Part shown: positions 15,984 to 24,769 of the stretch, piece by piece | How positions within the stretch are numbered: the first letter of the stretch is position 1 | How the letters are laid out: every line of letters begins with the position of its first letter | Assembly (NCBI RefSeq): GCF_015710575.1 | Contig: NZ_CP065373.1 | Span: forward strand, 744,001-808,000 | Source: Mycolicibacterium mengxianglii | GTDB lineage: Bacteria > Actinomycetota > Actinomycetes > Mycobacteriales > Mycobacteriaceae | Reading direction: 5' to 3' | Length of the DNA: 64,000 nt | Translations under genes and position numbers: made by a program | The notes under the pieces: model-generated | What the model was told of the DNA's origin: nothing | The model's input: only the letters and a program-made list of their open reading frames with translations | The model's database searches: none

Positions 15984-17228
15984 TCAGCGGGGGGCTGGCG
16001 CTGGTCGAACGACCCCGTCCTCAACTCCCAGTCCACCTGGCAACCGGGCACTGCGGCGCCGCGCGCGCGCCCACCGGCGCACTGACAGAATCCCCCGCTG
16101 GAGTTGCCGCAGCGGCTCGCGCTGGGTGGCGACGACGATCCAGTAACGCCACCGTGGGTACTCGCCCAGGCGGCTCAACAGCGAGTAGGCGAACCGCACC
16201 CCGTCCTGATCGACGTGCCGGTCCAAGTCCTCGAACCATCGGCTGCTGCTCAGCGCGGCCTGCTGCGGTGGCGCGATGTCGGCGCGTCGTTGCCGTTCAT
16301 AGGCGTCTAGCGCAGCTTCGAGGTTCGCGCCGGGAGTGAGCCTCGCAGCGAGGGCCATGGCGTCCTGCATGGCAAGTTTCGTGCCCGAGCCGATCCCGAA
16401 GTGCGTGGTGTGCGCGGCGTCGCCCATCAATACGACCCGGCCGTTGTGCCAGCGCTCGTTGGTGACCCGGCGGAAGCTCGACCACGGGGCCCGGCCCAGC
16501 CCGTCCAGCTGGTCGATCAGGGGGTTTCCGTCGAGGTGGCGGGCGAAGATCTTCTCCAGCGCCGCCCTGGTGTCGTCTGAGCTGAGCACATCGAAGCCGA
16601 GCGCCGACCACGTCTCCGGCATGCACTCCACGATGACGGTGCTGGTATCAGCGGTGAACGGGTAGCCGTGGAACCAGATCCAGCCGGCCTCAGTCTCCTC
16701 GAACGCCCAGGTGAAGGTCTCGAAGACTGCGCGCGTGCCCAGCCAGATGTACTTGTTGCGGCCGACGTCGACGTTCGTCGCGAAGGTATCGGCGTGCAGC
16801 TGGCGTATTCGGCTGTTTGCGCCGTCGCAGGCGACGACCAGGTCCGCGTCGTCGAATGTGGACAGGTCCTCGACTTCGAGGGTTCGCACGTCGACACCCA
16901 GCTGGGTGGCGCGCACCGTGAGGATCGACAGCAGCTGCCGCCGGCTCAGGCCGAACCAGTAGCCGCCGAGGAACATCGTGGGCTTGCCGCCGGCGCGCAC
17001 CTCGTACTCGTCCCACTTGGCGGCACTGTTCCAGATGTCCCGGGCACTCACCGGGTCGCAGCGGAACAGGTCGTCGAGCAGCTCGTCGGAGATGGTCACG
17101 CCCCAGCCGTACGTGACGCCGGATGGGTTGCGTTCGAACACCGTTACCTCATGGTCCGGGTCGGCCAGCTTGGTCAGGATCGCGAAGTACAGCCCGGCTG
17201 GGCCGCCACCCACGCAGACGATACGCAC
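15984..17228 (-). CDS. FAD-dependent aromatic monooxygenase
   Basis: A 414-aa protein starting at GTG 17228 behind AGGAGG. The Rossmann motif VCVGGGPAGLYFAILTKL is followed by GWGVTISDE, the ACDGANSRIR NAD(P)H/FAD site and GDAAHTTHFGIGSGTKLAMQ, all hallmarks of group A flavin monooxygenases. The GWGV block is characteristic of the salicylyl-CoA/anthranilyl-CoA 5-hydroxylase and VioD-like subgroup, so an aromatic acyl-CoA or indole substrate is plausible. The C-terminal 40 residues are Arg/Pro-rich and unusual. Transcribed alone, between the att scar and the FemAB-like gene. Confidence 0.85.
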   Translation of the reverse strand: MRIVCVGGGPAGLYFAILTKLADPDHEVTVFERNPSGVTYGWGVTISDELLDDLFRCDPVSARDIWNSAAKWDEYEVRAGGKPTMFLGGYWFGLSRRQLLSILTVRATQLGVDVRTLEVEDLSTFDDADLVVACDGANSRIRQLHADTFATNVDVGRNKYIWLGTRAVFETFTWAFEETEAGWIWFHGYPFTADTSTVIVECMPETWSALGFDVLSSDDTRAALEKIFARHLDGNPLIDQLDGLGRAPWSSFRRVTNERWHNGRVVLMGDAAHTTHFGIGSGTKLAMQDAMALAARLTPGANLEAALDAYERQRRADIAPPQQAALSSSRWFEDLDRHVDQDGVRFAYSLLSRLGEYPRWRYWIVVATQREPLRQLQRGILSVRRWARARRRSARLPGGLGVEDGVVRPAPAPR

Positions 17229-17444
17229 GAGTGACCTCCTAGTACTTCAGCCGTAGATCGAGTTTGGTCTGCGTGAGAGAGCGCCGCGGCCGCCGCGACT
17301 CGCAGCGTGAACGTCGGTCGGTGGCGGTGTGGTTCAACCGATTCGGCCTTTCTTCGTCAAGCTTTGCGAGCCAACAGGTTTCGACGTCTGATCCCAACTC
17401 GCCCCACCGCGTCCACCTCGACTCATAAATCTGGCTCGCCGGAT

Positions 17445-18518
17445 CTAGCCCAGCTTGCGGTACGACGGGAAGTAGCCGGAGATGTCGACGGACTCGGGCG
17501 TAATCCCGCGACGCGCCAGCAGGTTCGCGTAGGCCGCCCCGTTCGTCACCACCCGCCAGGTGTGGAACGAATGCCGGCCACTGGAGAAGCCGGCCTTGTA
17601 GGAGAACAGCAAGTCCTCGGCACCGCCCACGCCGCCCCCAACGTGCATGATCGCGTTGCCCCTATCCTTCGCCCAGAGCCGTATCTCGTCGTACAGCAGC
17701 TTGTCGGCGTGGTGACCCTCGCGGTGGCGGGTCGAGGCGACGTGCCCCTCGACGATTCCGCGGTACTCGAAGAACGTGCTGCCACCGACTACCTCGCCGT
17801 CGACCAGCGCCACTGCCAGGTGCATCCGGTCCCCGACCGCTTCGTGGAGGGCAGTGAGGTGTTCGCAGGGGTAGAAGTAGTACTGCGACGCGCCCAGCCG
17901 CTGCATGTTCTCGTGGTAGATGGTGACCCACTCCTCGAGCCGCTCCCAGTCGTCGAACACCACCTCGACGCCGGCCCGCCGGGCGCGGTTGATCTGGTTG
18001 CGGTGGTCCCGGCGGGTCTCGCGCCACATCGCCTCGCGGCTGAGCGACAGGTCGACCGAGACAGTCTCGCCGTGCTGGACGACGGCACCTACTCCGTCGA
18101 GCACGTCCAGTGGTGGGGGCAGAAGCGGGTGCAGTCGCACGAAAGTCGTCACCACCCCGTTGGCGCACAGGGTTTCGACCATCTGGTGGCAGGCCCGCCG
18201 CCAGAAGGCGGTGTCCTCGTGCGATGCGTCGCTGACCGGACCGGTGTACCCGTAGGGCGAGACGGCGTCAAGCAGGTCGGAGTCGGGGATGCCACGCAGG
18301 ATGAGCGGCAGCAGGAAGGCGTGCTCCTCCTCCTGGTACCAAAAGGCTGCCGGTGTTCCACCGGTCACTTTCGCGTCCAGGCCTGCATACTCGGGCAGGT
18401 GGTACACGTCATGGTCGGTGCGCCGCAGGACGTCGGCCCAGTGCGCCGCCGACGGCGACAGCAGGCGGGCCTCCGTGCTGACCGGCGGGGTCGATTCGCG
18501 TGACGCAGTCTCAGACAT
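17445..18518 (-). CDS. FemAB/GNAT-like acyl- or aminoacyl-transferase
   Basis: A 357-aa protein, ATG 18518, AGGAG 4 bases upstream. The core DHRNQINRARRAGVEVVF and the later HLAVALVDGEVVGGSTFF and SYKAGFSSGRHSFH segments match the double-GNAT FemAB-like family. Members add amino acids to peptidoglycan or lipids, or modify exopolysaccharide precursors. There is no signal peptide. No cell-wall or NRPS neighbour is present to narrow the role. It is surrounded by accessory DNA. Confidence 0.75.
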   Translation of the reverse strand: MSETASRESTPPVSTEARLLSPSAAHWADVLRRTDHDVYHLPEYAGLDAKVTGGTPAAFWYQEEEHAFLLPLILRGIPDSDLLDAVSPYGYTGPVSDASHEDTAFWRRACHQMVETLCANGVVTTFVRLHPLLPPPLDVLDGVGAVVQHGETVSVDLSLSREAMWRETRRDHRNQINRARRAGVEVVFDDWERLEEWVTIYHENMQRLGASQYYFYPCEHLTALHEAVGDRMHLAVALVDGEVVGGSTFFEYRGIVEGHVASTRHREGHHADKLLYDEIRLWAKDRGNAIMHVGGGVGGAEDLLFSYKAGFSSGRHSFHTWRVVTNGAAYANLLARRGITPESVDISGYFPSYRKLG

Positions 18519-18959
18519 AGGCTCCTAGCGGTGGCTGATATGGTGCCACGGCATTCTCGCGGGCGGCGGTTGAATCGTCCGGGTCGAGCAGCAAATTCCG
18601 CGGCCATCTTGCGACGGGAAACAATTTCTCCTCTGCGCAGGCGCATTTCTTCTCCCTTCCGCGGTCAACCGCTCAGTGCGCATTGGGGCATCGCAACGAT
18701 GTTGCCATTGCTCAATGGCGACGGGCGCTGCTCTGCAGACCAAAGTCAATGGCGCGGAGCGGCAGTCGGTGTGCCTGTCACTTCAAGCGCTCTTCGGCGC
18801 GACGAAAGTGTCCCGAAACAATTTCCCGCTCACGCCGGGCAGCTGACCTCGGTTGCTAAAGGTGTTGTGGACAATGGTTCTGGTCCCCCTCTGTTAATGC
18901 AGGTCAACAGCGTTTGTGAGCACAACCAGCAGGTAGCCGGTCAGCTCATCAGTTGACTG
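18519..18959. other. Gene-free accessory DNA
   Basis: No frame with coding character in 441 bases, no terminator hairpin that I can fold. It leads directly into the island-related repeat at 18960. Confidence 0.4.
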
Positions 18960-19007
18960 CCAACAGCACTGCAACAGCGCAACAAAGGGAGGTACAGAGT
19001 CCAGCGA
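18960..19007. repeat. Second copy of the island end sequence
   Basis: Matches 8178-8225 at most positions, including both CCAACAGC-type units and the ending GGTACA-G-G/A-TCCAGC. A downstream block CGGACCTGATT at 19256-19266, preceded by GCAATC, likewise matches 11231-11253 just past the island integrase remnant. The interval is therefore a shortened relative of the island. Confidence 0.55.
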
Positions 19008-19009
19008 AG

Positions 19010-19246
19010 ATGGGCATCGAACGCGGGGAGTCTGAGGCTTACCGCTCTGGCTCATATCTGGCATCGAGCATTCGCGAGGCCGTCCAAGCTGTTGCCGATC
19101 AATTCCCGCACCATTCAGGGGCGGCGATTGCTTTCGCACGCGAGTCGTTTGATGACTACGAATATTTGTTGGCCGATGACCGCGAACCATCAGCGCAGGA
19201 TCGCGGCTGTCCGTGGGAATTGATGACCCTCACGACCACCAGCTAG
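19010..19246 (+). CDS. Small protein, 78 aa, relative of the island protein at 8.4 kb
   Basis: ATG 19010; GGGAGG lies 17 bases upstream, which is far, and TTG 18953 is in frame. The segment REAVQAVADQFPHHSGAAIAF then ARESFDDY corresponds position by position to the C-terminal half of the 77-aa protein ahead of the proteases. Both follow the same repeat. Here no protease gene follows, so the associated cargo has been lost. Function unknown. Confidence 0.45.
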   Translation: MGIERGESEAYRSGSYLASSIREAVQAVADQFPHHSGAAIAFARESFDDYEYLLADDREPSAQDRGCPWELMTLTTTS

Positions 19247-19304
19247 CGCAATCCACGGACCTGATTGTTATAGCGTCGGTGTTAAATCTCCTTGCAGTGA
19301 TGAA

Positions 19305-20042
19305 TCAGGCGTTCAGCCCGGCTCCCGCGCGGGTGACAATGATGCGGGGCACGACTGTTCTCGACGACATCCGCAGCATGCAAACCACGATCTCGACGAT
19401 GTCCTCGACGGGAATCATCGTCTCGGCGGGGATGCGGTCAGTGATCCAGGCGCTCATCTCGGTGTGCACGTATCCGGGGGCCACGGCCGTGCCGGTGACA
19501 CCGTGCGCGCTCTCCTCTGCGTTCAAGGTCTCGACCAGCGACAGCATCGCGGCCTTCGTGGCGCCGTAGGCTGCCAGACCCGCTTCCGCGTAGACACCGG
19601 TCAACGAGGAAAGAGCGATGACTTTGGCGCCGGTCAACTGGTTGGTGTTGGCCGCCTCCTTGAGCAGCGGAAGAGCTCGCTGCAGCAACTCGAACGGAGC
19701 CCGCAGGTTGACGTCGACGGTCTTGTCGAAGCGAGACATGGGGTAATCGGCAATGGGACCGGCCGTTCCGACGCCGGCGTTGAGGACGAGCGCGTCCATC
19801 GAGGTGAAATCCTGCGAATACCGGTCCATGATGCGCTGCGTCGCAGCATGATCCGATAGATCACAGGCCAGGGTAGCCACGTGGGGGGAGCCCGCTTCTC
19901 GCAGCGACCGATCCGCGTCGGCGAGGGTGTCCTCATGGCGAGCGGTGATCATGACCGACCAACCTTGTCGCGCCAGCGCCGTTGCGACGGCCAGTCCGAT
20001 ACCTCGCGAACCCCCGGTCACGAGGGCTGTTTTCGTACTCAT
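19305..20042 (-). CDS. Short-chain dehydrogenase/reductase
   Basis: A 245-aa classical SDR. The cofactor motif TGGSRGIG is at the N-terminus, followed by the NAG motif (VLNAGVG), Ser in IALSSLTG and the active-site YGATK. ATG 20042 overlaps the stop of the kinase gene by 4 bases, so it is the third gene of an acyl-CoA dehydrogenase operon. It probably oxidises a hydroxyacyl or alcohol intermediate of the same pathway. NAD versus NADP cannot be decided by eye, but Arg after the glycine motif leans to NADP. Confidence 0.88.
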   Translation of the reverse strand: MSTKTALVTGGSRGIGLAVATALARQGWSVMITARHEDTLADADRSLREAGSPHVATLACDLSDHAATQRIMDRYSQDFTSMDALVLNAGVGTAGPIADYPMSRFDKTVDVNLRAPFELLQRALPLLKEAANTNQLTGAKVIALSSLTGVYAEAGLAAYGATKAAMLSLVETLNAEESAHGVTGTAVAPGYVHTEMSAWITDRIPAETMIPVEDIVEIVVCMLRMSSRTVVPRIIVTRAGAGLNA

Positions 20043-21064
20043 GCGGTCGCTCCTGAGAGTGCCCGCAGACCGGCCGCGGCGAATTCGGCGGTAGCGTGTG
20101 CGGCCTCGGCGGCGCCGGCGCCGGTGTCGGAACCGGAAAGGGCACGGTGTGTGATGCCCTCTCCGATGACTCCGAGCTTGAAGTTGGCCAGCGCCAGGTA
20201 GAAGTTCCAGTGATCGAGGTCGCGCCCGGATGTCGAAGAATAGAGCTGCGCAAGGGCATCCGCAGACGGGTACCGTTGGCTGGTCCATGCCGCGCTGACG
20301 CCGAGCACGGCGTCGAAGATCGGCTGCCGGTAGACACACATCAGCGCGACATCGGTGAGGGGATCGCCGAGCGTGGACATTTCCCAATCGACCACTGCGG
20401 CAACAGTTCCCACATCGTCCGACTTCAGAATCGTGTTGTCGACCCGGAAGTCACCGTGCACGATTGACGCCGCCGTTTCGGACGGGACCGATGCCGCGAG
20501 CGCTGCGTGCAGTCGGTCGATATCGGGTAGATCGCGGGTTTTGACTCGCTTCCACTGCCGAGCCCAGGTGCTGACCTGTCGAGCGACGAAGCCATCGGGA
20601 CGGCCGAAGTCCCCCAGCCCCACCTCGACGTAGTCGACTGCGTGCAACGTCGCGAGCACGTGAACCAGCTCGCTTGCGTTAGCGGCGATCTGGGCATCGG
20701 AGAGGTCGGAGAGGTCGTCGCCGGTACGAATGACCCGACCCGGCTGGAAGTCGACGACCGTCATCGGCGCACCCAGCACAGTCCCGTCCGCATCGAACGC
20801 GACGGCACCGGCAACGGGGACGCCGGTAGGACCGAGTGCTCGGGTCACGGCCCACTCGCGCGCCATGTCGTGTGCCGATGGCGTCAGGCCGCTGGTGGGT
20901 GGTCTCCGTACGACCCAGGACGAAACGTCATCGGAGGCCTTGTACGTCAGGTTCGACCGGCCCCCACTGATCATTTCGACCCGCAGGGCCCCTTGCAGGT
21001 TGACCCCGCTCTCGCGGAGAAAGCGCTCCAATGCGGGGGTGTCCATGCCCGGCAGCTCGGTCAT
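20039..21064 (-). CDS. APH-like phosphotransferase, acyl-CoA dehydrogenase-linked
   Basis: A 341-aa protein. The catalytic loop IVHGDFRVDNTIL and the metal motif VVDWEMSTLGDP are intact, as in choline-kinase/aminoglycoside phosphotransferase folds. Its start overlaps the acyl-CoA dehydrogenase stop and its stop overlaps the SDR start, both by ATGA. This gene pair corresponds to the ACAD10/ACAD11 arrangement, in which the kinase phosphorylates a 4-hydroxyacyl-CoA so that the dehydrogenase-fold partner can eliminate phosphate. That function is an inference from the family. The start is ATG 21064; sequence upstream in frame belongs to the dehydrogenase. Confidence 0.85.
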   Translation of the reverse strand: MTELPGMDTPALERFLRESGVNLQGALRVEMISGGRSNLTYKASDDVSSWVVRRPPTSGLTPSAHDMAREWAVTRALGPTGVPVAGAVAFDADGTVLGAPMTVVDFQPGRVIRTGDDLSDLSDAQIAANASELVHVLATLHAVDYVEVGLGDFGRPDGFVARQVSTWARQWKRVKTRDLPDIDRLHAALAASVPSETAASIVHGDFRVDNTILKSDDVGTVAAVVDWEMSTLGDPLTDVALMCVYRQPIFDAVLGVSAAWTSQRYPSADALAQLYSSTSGRDLDHWNFYLALANFKLGVIGEGITHRALSGSDTGAGAAEAAHATAEFAAAGLRALSGATA

Positions 21065-22272
21065 CCTTGAACCTCGCGCGCCGCGCGCTTGGCTGCCCCA
21101 ACGGCGCGCTTGGCGATGGCCCAGCGATGCACCTCGGACGGACCGTCGTAGACGCGGAACGGCCGCACTTCGCGCGAGAGTCTCGCCAACGGAAGATCGC
21201 CGGAGACCCCGAGTCCGCCGCACATCTGGATACCGCGGTCGACGATGCGGAAAACAGCCTCGGCGGCGAAGGTCTTGGCGATCGACGTCTCGTTGGCGGC
21301 GTGTCCACCTCGGTCCAATTCGAAACAGGCTTTGGTCAGCAGCGCGCGGGTGGCCGCAATGTCGATCTCGTTGTCCGCGATCATTTTCTGAACCATGCCG
21401 AGGTCTCCGAGTTTGCCCCCGAACCCTTCGCGCTGCGCGACATGTGACACCGCAATGTCATGGCCCCGCCGAGCTGCACCGAGCCACCGCATGACATGGG
21501 TCATGCGGGCCGGGCCGAGGCGGACCTGCGCGTAGTCGAAACCTTGGTCGACGGCACCCAGCACGTTCTCGTCGGGCACGAAAACGTTGTCGAAGAAGAC
21601 TTCGCAGTGTCCGCCGATCATGGCGTTGTCCAGGGTTTCGATGTGCCGGCCAACCCGGATGCCGGCGGTGTCTGCGGGTGCGAGGAACATGGTGGCGCCG
21701 CCGCGGTCGCCGGGTTTTCCCGACGTTCGGGCCATGACGATGAAGAATCCCGCGCCGTCGGCGCCGGTGATGAACCACTTGTGGCCGTCGATTCTCCATC
21801 CGCCCTCGGCTTTCACAGCGGCTGTGGTGAGCGCGGCCGGATCCGAGCCGGCACCCGGCGCCGGTTCGGTCATGGCGAAAGCGGAACGCACTTCACCGTG
21901 GGCGAGCGGCGCGAGGAACTGCTCTTTTTGCGCCGTCGACGCGATGTGGGCAAGCATGTGGACGTTTCCTTCGTCCGGAGCGCCGAGATTGCAAGCGATC
22001 GGTCCGAACAGGGAGTAACCCGCTTCTTCGAACACCGGGGCGCGGTCGCTCATGTTCAAACCGTGTCCGCCGTACTCGACCGGTGCGTGCGGCGCGAACA
22101 CACCTGCGGCCTTGGCTGCCGCCTGCATCTCGACACGAAGGTGGTCGCCACCGGCCTCGGCGATGTTGCCGCGGTGACGGTCCTCGATCGGCAGCACGTA
22201 CTCACGCGTGAACGAACGGGTTTTATCGATGAGCTTCTGGACGGTGGGTTCGTAGGTCAGATCTATGGCCAC
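21061..22272 (-). CDS. Acyl-CoA dehydrogenase (ACAD10/11-like)
   Basis: A 403-aa protein starting at GTG 22272 behind AGGGAG. It has the FAD/substrate motifs FAMTEPAPGAGSDP and WRIDGHKWFITGA, and the C-terminal signature QMCGGLGVSGDLPLARLSREVR followed by YDGPSEVHR. The length is normal for the family. First gene of the three-gene operon with kinase and SDR. A 22-bp sequence 31-52 bp upstream of the start is repeated ahead of the ligase gene and is the likely TetR operator. Substrate: probably a medium/long or branched hydroxyacyl-CoA. Confidence 0.9.
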   Translation of the reverse strand: MAIDLTYEPTVQKLIDKTRSFTREYVLPIEDRHRGNIAEAGGDHLRVEMQAAAKAAGVFAPHAPVEYGGHGLNMSDRAPVFEEAGYSLFGPIACNLGAPDEGNVHMLAHIASTAQKEQFLAPLAHGEVRSAFAMTEPAPGAGSDPAALTTAAVKAEGGWRIDGHKWFITGADGAGFFIVMARTSGKPGDRGGATMFLAPADTAGIRVGRHIETLDNAMIGGHCEVFFDNVFVPDENVLGAVDQGFDYAQVRLGPARMTHVMRWLGAARRGHDIAVSHVAQREGFGGKLGDLGMVQKMIADNEIDIAATRALLTKACFELDRGGHAANETSIAKTFAAEAVFRIVDRGIQMCGGLGVSGDLPLARLSREVRPFRVYDGPSEVHRWAIAKRAVGAAKRAAREVQG

Positions 22273-22302
22273 TGTGTACTCCCTAAATGCGTCCTACGTC
22301 GT

Positions 22303-22324
22303 GCCGACCGAACACTCGCTCGGT
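22303..22324. promoter_or_regulatory. TetR operator, copy 1
   Basis: The 22 bases here are the exact reverse complement of 23068-23089. The 18-bp centre begins ACCGAAC and ends GCTCGGT, an imperfect palindrome. It lies just upstream of the acyl-CoA dehydrogenase start. Confidence 0.7.
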
Positions 22325-22381
22325 GACTAACCGTGACACATTCAGCAGCGGCGGTCAAGAACGCCGGACAATCAGGGACGT

Positions 22382-22981
22382 TCAGGCACCGACGATGCGC
22401 TGAGCGATGTCGAGGTAGATGGTGACCAACTCCTCCGGAGAGAGGGCGCCGTCCGGGCGGTACCAACTGGCGACGCCGACGCACATCGTCGTCACGGCGC
22501 GGCTCGCGTCCATCGGGTGAGCGGTGTCGAAATCCCCTGATCGGACGCCGTCGGCCACGATGGCGTCGAGCATCCGCTGTTGCTCGTCCCGTTTCGCCAC
22601 GTACGCAACACGATGGGCCGGCTCGAGGCTGCGTATCTCGGTGGAGCAGATGAACGCCACGTCGCGGCGATGAATGTGGAACAGCAGCAGCGATTGCACC
22701 ACCGCGGCGAACCGGTCGGTCGGCGCCGGGCCGGCCTCCTCTTCGGCGCGTCGAGAGCGGTCCAGCAGCTCGTCCATTGCCGACTCCGTGATGCCCACAA
22801 GAAGGGCCTGCTTGGAGGGGTAGTGGTGGTACAGCCCCGGAACGGACAACCCGGCTCCCGCCGCAACTTCCCGCATGGACGAACCGTGATAGCCCTTTTC
22901 GACGAACGCGGCCAGTGCCGACGCGAGGGCTGGATTGAGGATTGCCCCTTCGTAGATTTGCCAGGACTGCCGCACCGTCAT
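22382..22981 (-). CDS. TetR/AcrR-family regulator
   Basis: A 199-aa protein with start ATG 22981. The N-terminal helix-turn-helix (SSMREVAAGAGLSVPGLYHHY then PSKQALL) is typical of TetR proteins. The rest is an all-helical ligand domain containing a C-terminal stretch shared by regulators of fatty-acid catabolism. It lies between the two arms of the acyl-CoA module, each carrying the same 22-bp operator, so it very probably represses both and responds to an acyl-CoA. Confidence 0.88.
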   Translation of the reverse strand: MTVRQSWQIYEGAILNPALASALAAFVEKGYHGSSMREVAAGAGLSVPGLYHHYPSKQALLVGITESAMDELLDRSRRAEEEAGPAPTDRFAAVVQSLLLFHIHRRDVAFICSTEIRSLEPAHRVAYVAKRDEQQRMLDAIVADGVRSGDFDTAHPMDASRAVTTMCVGVASWYRPDGALSPEELVTIYLDIAQRIVGA

Positions 22982-23029
22982 CCGACAACCGTAGATGCAC
23001 GCTCGGCGATCACAGCAGCGTTGAGGTGC

Positions 23030-23058
23030 TTGACACATCTGATGTGGTCCGCGACACT
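23030..23058 (+). promoter_or_regulatory. Likely sigma-A promoter of the ligase gene
   Basis: A consensus TTGACA (23030-23035) is followed after 17 bases by GACACT (23053-23058), an acceptable mycobacterial -10. Transcription would begin near 23065, right at operator copy 2, so repressor binding would block it. Confidence 0.5.
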
Positions 23059-23067
23059 TTAAGGAGT

Positions 23068-23089
23068 ACCGAGCGAGTGTTCGGTCGGC
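23068..23089. promoter_or_regulatory. TetR operator, copy 2
   Basis: Exact reverse complement of 22303-22324. It overlaps the predicted transcription start and the annotated GTG of the acyl-CoA ligase. Confidence 0.7.
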
Positions 23090-24726
23090 TCGGATCCGTT
23101 CTAGAGCCCCCACGAGCGGAGCCGAAATTGCCGAACGACGACATCGCGTCACCCCACCGGACCGTTATCGATGCGTGGCGAACCCGCGTCCAGCGTTTCC
23201 CCGACAACCCTGCCATCGCGTATTTCGACACCGTGCTCACTGCACGCGAGGTCGACGATGCATCCGACGCACTCGCCGCAGCGCTGTCCGACACCGGCGT
23301 CGCGCGTGGTGACCGGGTGGGAATCTACTTACAGAACATCCCCCAGTACGCGATCACGTTCCTGGCGCTCTGGAAGATCGGCGCGGTAGCGCTGCTCCTC
23401 AATCCGATGTACCGCGGACGCGAACTCCGCGCCATCGTCGATGACGCGCAACCAGTGGGAATCTTCTGCGGCGAACACGACGTCGATGCCACCACCGAGA
23501 CACTCCGCGGAAGCACCGTCCGGTTCACGATCAGTACCAGCGCTCTCGATTTCCAGACCCGTAACGATCCCCGGGTGTTCCGGTCGACGACGCGGCTCAC
23601 ACCGCCCGTCGACGATCTGGTGGAGCTCATCCGACGGAACCACGGTCGCAGGCCTGCCAATCCCCAACTTGACGGTGATGATCTCGCCCTTCTCGCGTAC
23701 ACCTCGGGTACGACGGGTCCGCCCAAGGGCGCGTTGAATTCTCATGCGAACGCGCTCGCGACGGCACTCGACTTCGGTGATCGTGCCGGGCTCGTGGACG
23801 GTGACGTGGTGTTCGCCATCGCTCCGCTGTTCCACATCACCGGTGCCATGCTCAACGCCGCGGTGGCTCTCGTCCGCGATTGTCTGCTGGTTTTCGCGAA
23901 CCGATTCGATGCTGCAGTTTCGCTCGAGGCCTTCGTCGAGCACCGGGTGACCTACACAATCGGTTCGATCACGGTGTTCAATGCCATCTCGGCCCACCCG
24001 GACGCGGCGGCCACCCACTTCGAGTCGGTGAAGGCGTTGTACTCAGGTGGTGCGCCCATTCCTCCCGCTACCGTGCAGGCCTTCGAGGCCCGGTTCGGTC
24101 ATTACATCCACAACGCATACGGCATGACCGAGACCACCGCCGGCGTGATTGCCGTACCGCCGGGCACTCGCGCCCCGGTGGATGCGACGAGCGGGTCACT
24201 GTCCGTCGGACTCCCGCTACCCCGAGTGCGGCTCCGTACTGTCGATCCGGCGGGCGAGCCCACCGCAACCGGAGTCGCCGGGGAGTTGGAGATATCTGGG
24301 CCACAGGTTGTTTCGGGATACTGGCGCAACGCCGAGGCCTCTGATTCGACGATGCCTGATGGTCGGCTCCGTACGGGTGACGTCGCGATCATCGACGAGC
24401 AGGGATGGGTGTATCTCGTTGATCGGCTGAAGGACCAGATCAACGTGTCCGGTTACAAAGTGTGGCCGCGCGAAGTCGAGGACGTCCTCTACGAGCATCC
24501 TGCCGTGTTCGAAGTCGCCGTCGTCGGTTGTCCTGATGACTACCAGGGCGAAGCCGTGGTCGCCTACGTCGCGCTTCGCCCGGGCGCGACTGTCGCCGAA
24601 GAAGAACTCGTCGACTTCACCCGCGAACGACTCGCTGCCTACAAACGGCCGCGGACCGTGCGCGTCATCGAAGAACTCCCCAAGACTCCTACCGGAAAAA
24701 TCATGAGAGCCGAACTGCGTCGATGA
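23077..24726 (+). CDS. Acyl-CoA synthetase (AMP-forming, FadD-like)
   Basis: A 549-aa ANL-family ligase. The P-loop motif LAYTSGTTGPPKG is followed by the A5 block AYGMTETTAG, TGDVAIIDEQGW and the C-terminal PTGKIMR with the catalytic lysine. It activates a carboxylate to acyl-CoA via acyl-AMP. GTG 23077 is used because AAGGAG lies 10 bases before it. However, the promoter and operator positions place the transcript start near 23065, so TTG 23128 with GGAG six bases upstream is a serious alternative. It precedes the transporter by 43 bp, suggesting import and activation of the same acid. Confidence 0.88.
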   Translation: MFGRLGSVLEPPRAEPKLPNDDIASPHRTVIDAWRTRVQRFPDNPAIAYFDTVLTAREVDDASDALAAALSDTGVARGDRVGIYLQNIPQYAITFLALWKIGAVALLLNPMYRGRELRAIVDDAQPVGIFCGEHDVDATTETLRGSTVRFTISTSALDFQTRNDPRVFRSTTRLTPPVDDLVELIRRNHGRRPANPQLDGDDLALLAYTSGTTGPPKGALNSHANALATALDFGDRAGLVDGDVVFAIAPLFHITGAMLNAAVALVRDCLLVFANRFDAAVSLEAFVEHRVTYTIGSITVFNAISAHPDAAATHFESVKALYSGGAPIPPATVQAFEARFGHYIHNAYGMTETTAGVIAVPPGTRAPVDATSGSLSVGLPLPRVRLRTVDPAGEPTATGVAGELEISGPQVVSGYWRNAEASDSTMPDGRLRTGDVAIIDEQGWVYLVDRLKDQINVSGYKVWPREVEDVLYEHPAVFEVAVVGCPDDYQGEAVVAYVALRPGATVAEEELVDFTRERLAAYKRPRTVRVIEELPKTPTGKIMRAELRR

Positions 24727-24769
24727 AAACCACACTGCCACTGCAACATTCCTTGGAAAGCGACCCTTC

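Noticed and set aside
17307..18503. 398-codon plus-strand frame
   Set aside because: Shadow of the FemAB-like gene on the other strand; no domain.
20042..20387. N-terminal extension of the SDR frame
   Set aside because: The extension lies inside the kinase gene in another frame; the TGGSRGIG motif starts right after ATG 20042.
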